From Puniceicoccus vermicola (GTDB taxonomy: Bacteria > Verrucomicrobiota > Verrucomicrobiia > Opitutales > Puniceicoccaceae), in NCBI RefSeq assembly GCF_014230055.1, contig NZ_JACHVA010000053.1, positions 248,001 to 312,000 on the forward strand: a stretch of 64,000 bases of DNA, given 5' to 3'. Position numbers and translations under genes: made by a program. The notes beneath the pieces were generated by a model. The model was not told the origin of the DNA, made no database searches, and saw only the letters and a program-made list of their open reading frames with translations. Shown here piece after piece: positions 62,101 through 64,000 of the stretch (position 1 is its first letter; every line of letters begins with the position of its first letter).

Positions 62101-62720
62101 CAGACCCGGCAGGATTCCCCGACGGGCCGAACCGGCATTTTTACGCGCCGGTACCGACGGCGGGATTGGATCCGATGGGACTTGAGATGATTCTTGTAAG
62201 GACGGAAAGTCCCAATCCTTTCTTGTTAGGTGATTGGGTTGTCGGGCAAGAAGTTGCGCATGGAGGGTCTCCCGGAGGGGGGCCTGGACCTGGTTTGCCA
62301 GAATATTATTCACAAACGAGGCACAAACGAGTGTATGCCGGGTATCATAACACCGGAAAAATTAAAGTCGGGGACACGGGTTCGACATTGTCTGTGACTC
62401 TCAATTCCGGGTGGTCGAATGCCCAGCATTACGAATTTACCGCCGCTGCAGAGTATGGAGGTGGTTCTGTATCTTGGGGATATGGTGGAACCGATGAGAG
62501 TTCCATTTCGTTAGGAAGCGCAGAGTCTAGGACGCCCGATGAAGATAATCAGTGGTGGCAGGCTGAGGTTGTTATTGGGAGAATTAATATTATTACTCAA
62601 ACAAGAACGAGAAATGCGAATGACGAAGAATGGGGAGATTGGGGAGAAACGAATACAGTTGTTTCCAATAAACTCTTCGGGGGCGTGGTCGAACTTGAGT
62701 GGAAATTATTAGAACTTTAA
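59154..62720 (+). CDS. RHS/YD-repeat protein, 5'-truncated, with variable C-terminus
   Basis: An 1188-residue frame with a stop (TAG at 59148) just upstream. It begins directly in RHS sequence (FRETLPRQGLAPGG), with no signal peptide or N-terminal domain, so the 5' end is probably lost. Many YD repeats follow (for example FQYDERGRLTARQ, FRYDAFGRMI, YDYDPVGRLVGWTDPRGGEV, YKYDPLGRLVAVK). The RHS core ends with GKPYDEDLQAYVF, FRNYSAKLARWTSADP and DPMG (residues 1006-1009). The 179-residue tail after it is beta-rich, with GWSNAQHYEFTAAAEYGGGS and DEDNQWWQAEVVIG, and is unlike the core in base use. Tails after DPxG are usually toxins or effectors; no nuclease or deaminase motif is evident here. 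Confidence 0.85.
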   Translation: MGCVFRETLPRQGLAPGGYRRVLEVLSVEWSEDGRPLAVRLGPVEHRFTYEEVGKKESGDFRLVEWLSNTRPGAPVRFDYQAGLLSTVDRDAPGDLTFEWTVPGDGWISRHQLDLPEFSADALIARVGNDLYRMSSRTNGVELTHENAVGETSRLEIDFRSGESTLVRPDGSAVTRVYYGRSNGAASGKIQRIDSPGGIALVQVKYNEFGDVLAVKRAGRATELFQYDERGRLTARQRVGAEPTFWEYKGDSRQPIRVTNPLGDSVRFDYNQNGDLVDMVDLRGERHGFRYDAFGRMIRHDFPMGYSRNISYDEWGRVVGLQNLDGERTDITFADNARVATVAKGDREWVYEYSPQGRLSRVSLNGERILDRSAEELADGDWRLVFRDMHGAETIRQVSPEGYLRSEEDALGNQIAYDYDPVGRLVGWTDPRGGEVRFDRDALGRVTGTENSVGQRERREFDADGNLVFRNNGEQKIAYEYGENGFLSAIDYGGDEKTAYEYDEFGRVSKAASGGVTTRYAYDGLSRLTAKLTALPDGSAHTVLYDYNAAGQKTSVRYLRTDPGAEMVTPVRSTAYRYDALGRMTLVEIDERPGVLYEYDPGTLRLARKHMASGETLAYQYDDEGRTTVMEVTDSEGELVGRIGYEWSSDGRLALRIREGYAAGADDAAAPMLASMKTAVPEKKEWFRIVQDYKYDPLGRLVAVKSADRPELDETYVYDASGNIIEKTIAGVRSQFDYDLANQLKVSHIGTETTRYRYDNAGRLVAELDGHDPVAEYRYGYRDRVMELVRNDTAVKYHYGADGMVAGKQRTSADNRVQIAQAGFGFFSSGSASGRHDYSDSAIEPWVWEDAFGAGGAPQGAKALLAKGSESFSNEPHISGGVPVAGSDRVSEDEKFFVSDYLGNTMMELPGKESTDFGKGRRDTAGFSFLTTAMGANVEEDVSTGADAPVMNRFTGKPYDEDLQAYVFPFRNYSAKLARWTSADPAGFPDGPNRHFYAPVPTAGLDPMGLEMILVRTESPNPFLLGDWVVGQEVAHGGSPGGGPGPGLPEYYSQTRHKRVYAGYHNTGKIKVGDTGSTLSVTLNSGWSNAQHYEFTAAAEYGGGSVSWGYGGTDESSISLGSAESRTPDEDNQWWQAEVVIGRINIITQTRTRNANDEEWGDWGETNTVVSNKLFGGVVELEWKLLEL

Positions 62721-62747
62721 ATTAAATTAAATTAAAGGAAAGGTAGG

Positions 62748-63245
62748 GTGAAATCTATATATATTAAGATTCTTATAGTTTGCTTTTTTTGCAGTTCGAT
62801 CTTGTGTTCGGCCGCTAGGGAAAGAGTTTTATTGCATGAAGAATCCTTTATTTCAAAAGGTTGCATATTGTATTTAATTAATTTTTCAGAAAATGATACT
62901 CTTACTTGGTTTGTAAAAATTAACGGTGTTCCTATCTCGATAGAATTGAATGAAGGAGAAAGGTATATTATTGCTTCGTCGATCTCGGATTCTGGGGAAA
63001 ATATGAGCGCTAAAATTAATGATAGTAGAATAGAATCAGCTATCATTCAATTGAGCGGTGAAAGTCCAGGAAAGGATATTAAATATTTGACGATAGAAAA
63101 TACGTCAGGAAAAGATACCTGGGTGTTGAAACAGCGATTGGTGGATGAGGAAGGTCAAGAAAAAGGAAATCCAGGATTTGACTTATTGTTGATTGATGCA
63201 GAGGATGTTTTAGTGGAAGTTGATCGAGTTGAATGGGGTAGTTGA
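62748..63245 (+). CDS. Small secreted AT-rich partner of RHS protein
   Basis: A 165-residue protein from GTG 62748 with AAAGGAAAGG upstream. A signal peptide spans about 1-22 (MKSIYIKILIVCFFCSSILC, then SAARE). The mature part is beta-rich and acidic (LNEGERYIIASSISDSGE, IENTSGKDTWVLKQRLVDEE). I recognise no family. It starts 28 nt after the RHS stop, across an ATTAA repeat, and its base composition is clearly more AT-rich than the RHS core. Its position is that of an immunity or partner gene in RHS toxin systems; a secreted partner would suit a periplasmic or extracellular effector. Inference only. Confidence 0.72.
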   Translation: MKSIYIKILIVCFFCSSILCSAARERVLLHEESFISKGCILYLINFSENDTLTWFVKINGVPISIELNEGERYIIASSISDSGENMSAKINDSRIESAIIQLSGESPGKDIKYLTIENTSGKDTWVLKQRLVDEEGQEKGNPGFDLLLIDAEDVLVEVDRVEWGS

Positions 63246-63407
63246 TTTAATGCAAACCCCGTATCTGGCAGCCGTAAGGAAAGGGGGTATGGCCCAAATG
63301 GCGGGTATGCGTTCGGTCAAATGGCAAATTTTGAGAAGGAAAAAGGGGTCAAACGCAAAATATAAAGATTACATTACTCAGGGAAATCAATTCTGTGGGT
63401 CATTGAA

Positions 63408-64000
63408 ATGCCAAGGAAGAGTCGTATTGAGTATGCGGGAGCGGTCTATCATGTGATCAGCCGCGGGAATTACCGGAAGGAGTTGTTTCTAGAGGGTGGC
63501 AGTGGGGAGTCTTTTGAGAAGACGATTTTCGAGGCAGCGGAGCGTTGTGGCTGGCGGTTGTTTGCGTATGTGATCATGAGTAACCACTATCATCTGGCGA
63601 TGGAAACGCCTGAGCCGAATCTGGTGGAGGGGATGAAGTGGTTGCAGAGCACATTTGCGACCCGTTTCAATCGGTTCCGAGGTGAGCGGGGGCACGTGTT
63701 TCAAGGGCGCTACAAATCGATTTTGGTGGAGGAGGATCGACCTTTGCTGGGGCTAATCGATTACATTCATCTCAATCCGGTGCGGGCGGGTCTTTGCACG
63801 GTCGGGGACTTGCAGAGCTATAGGCTATCGAGTTTTCCAAAGTTTCGCAAGAGGGTGGTGATGCCTCCGCTGGATCGGGGTTGCTGCCTATCGCTCTGTG
63901 ACTTGCCGGACAGTCTGGCGGGAATGCGCAAATACCAGAAGCGGCTTGAGATTGTAGAGGAAAGCGATCCGAAAAGAAAAGACGAGCTGGATCGGAAATA
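63408..64000 (+). mobile_element. tnpA: REP-associated tyrosine transposase (RAYT/TnpA_REP), 3' end cut by window
   Basis: An open frame of 197 codons from ATG 63408 to the window edge. It starts MPRKSRIEYAGAVYHVISRGN, the common N-terminus of IS200-like REP-associated transposases. The HUH motif is SNHYHLAM (H60, H62), and the catalytic Tyr is Y119 in DYIHLNPVRAG. FQGRYKSILVEED lies between them. These Y1 single-strand transposases mobilise REP palindromes and usually are single-copy, domesticated or semi-mobile. The 160 bp upstream (63246-63407) hold no clear REP sequences of the families described here. The C-terminus is outside the window. Confidence 0.93.

Noticed and set aside
63220-63456. 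78-codon frame spanning the gap before the transposase
   Set aside because: Low-complexity basic peptide overlapping the ends of two real genes; no ribosome site.

Overview
The window looks like chromosomal DNA from a Gram-negative, probably marine or aquatic polysaccharide-degrading member of the Verrucomicrobiota (Opitutia/Puniceicoccales-like). This is inferred from combined traits: a PEP-CTERM exosortase substrate, a pseudopilin translationally linked to a glycoside hydrolase, two formylglycine-type sulfatases, system II (ResB/CcsA) cytochrome c maturation, a three-gene PntAA/PntAB/PntB transhydrogenase, an HU protein with an insertion, and lipoprotein and MscS genes. No rRNA is present to settle the taxonomy.

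Layout. 1-2.5 kb: a cut-off MFS transporter divergent from a MarR regulator with a palindromic operator, then a DHA2-type efflux pump. 2.5-8.4 kb: a sensor kinase with a periplasmic substrate-binding-like domain and a FixJ-type response regulator, followed by an exported sulfatase and an exported HAD phosphatase. 8.5-24 kb: housekeeping and ion or osmotic genes: an SGNH esterase, tRNA-Pro(UGG), Dus, hflX with an OppA-like binding protein, a ClC transporter with a terminator-like leader, an orphan 7TM histidine kinase, a TrkA-C membrane protein, a GNAT plus RLAN/ATP-grasp ligase pair, an MscS channel and tRNA-Val(CAC). 24-43 kb: a carbohydrate-utilisation island with two AraC regulators, a PEP-CTERM protein, a pseudopilin, a large exported clan-A-like hydrolase, two GH42-like enzymes, a sulfatase, a GH36-like enzyme, mannose-6-phosphate isomerase and a GH127/DUF1680 enzyme. 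43-48.8 kb: a cytochrome c maturation operon (lipoprotein, ResB, CcsA, MEKHLA protein) and DAHP synthase. 49.6-56 kb: a small unknown protein, HU, galactokinase with a Gfo/Idh/MocA oxidoreductase, and the pnt operon. 57-64 kb: a short O-antigen-ligase-like protein, a decayed gene fragment, a 5'-truncated RHS/YD-repeat protein with a variable C-terminus, a small AT-rich secreted partner gene, and a REP-associated tyrosine (HUH) transposase cut by the window end.

Functional logic. The 24-43 kb island reads as a locus for sensing, desulfating and depolymerising a sulfated heteropolysaccharide containing galactose-, mannose- or arabinose-like sugars. ManA (and GalK farther on) could feed sugars into central metabolism. 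The 2.5-8.4 kb block looks like a separate sulfatase/phosphatase module under its own two-component system.

The most unusual signal is in the non-coding DNA. At least three families of structured repeats fill the larger intergenic gaps: family A (three consecutive hairpins, six copies), family B (a 110-bp unit, four full tandem copies plus remote degenerate copies, stems kept despite base changes) and family C (a 340-bp unit with two short hairpins). They occur in the same window as a REP-type transposase. The RHS end of the window shows a head-to-head junction at which two opposing genes have both lost their 5' ends.
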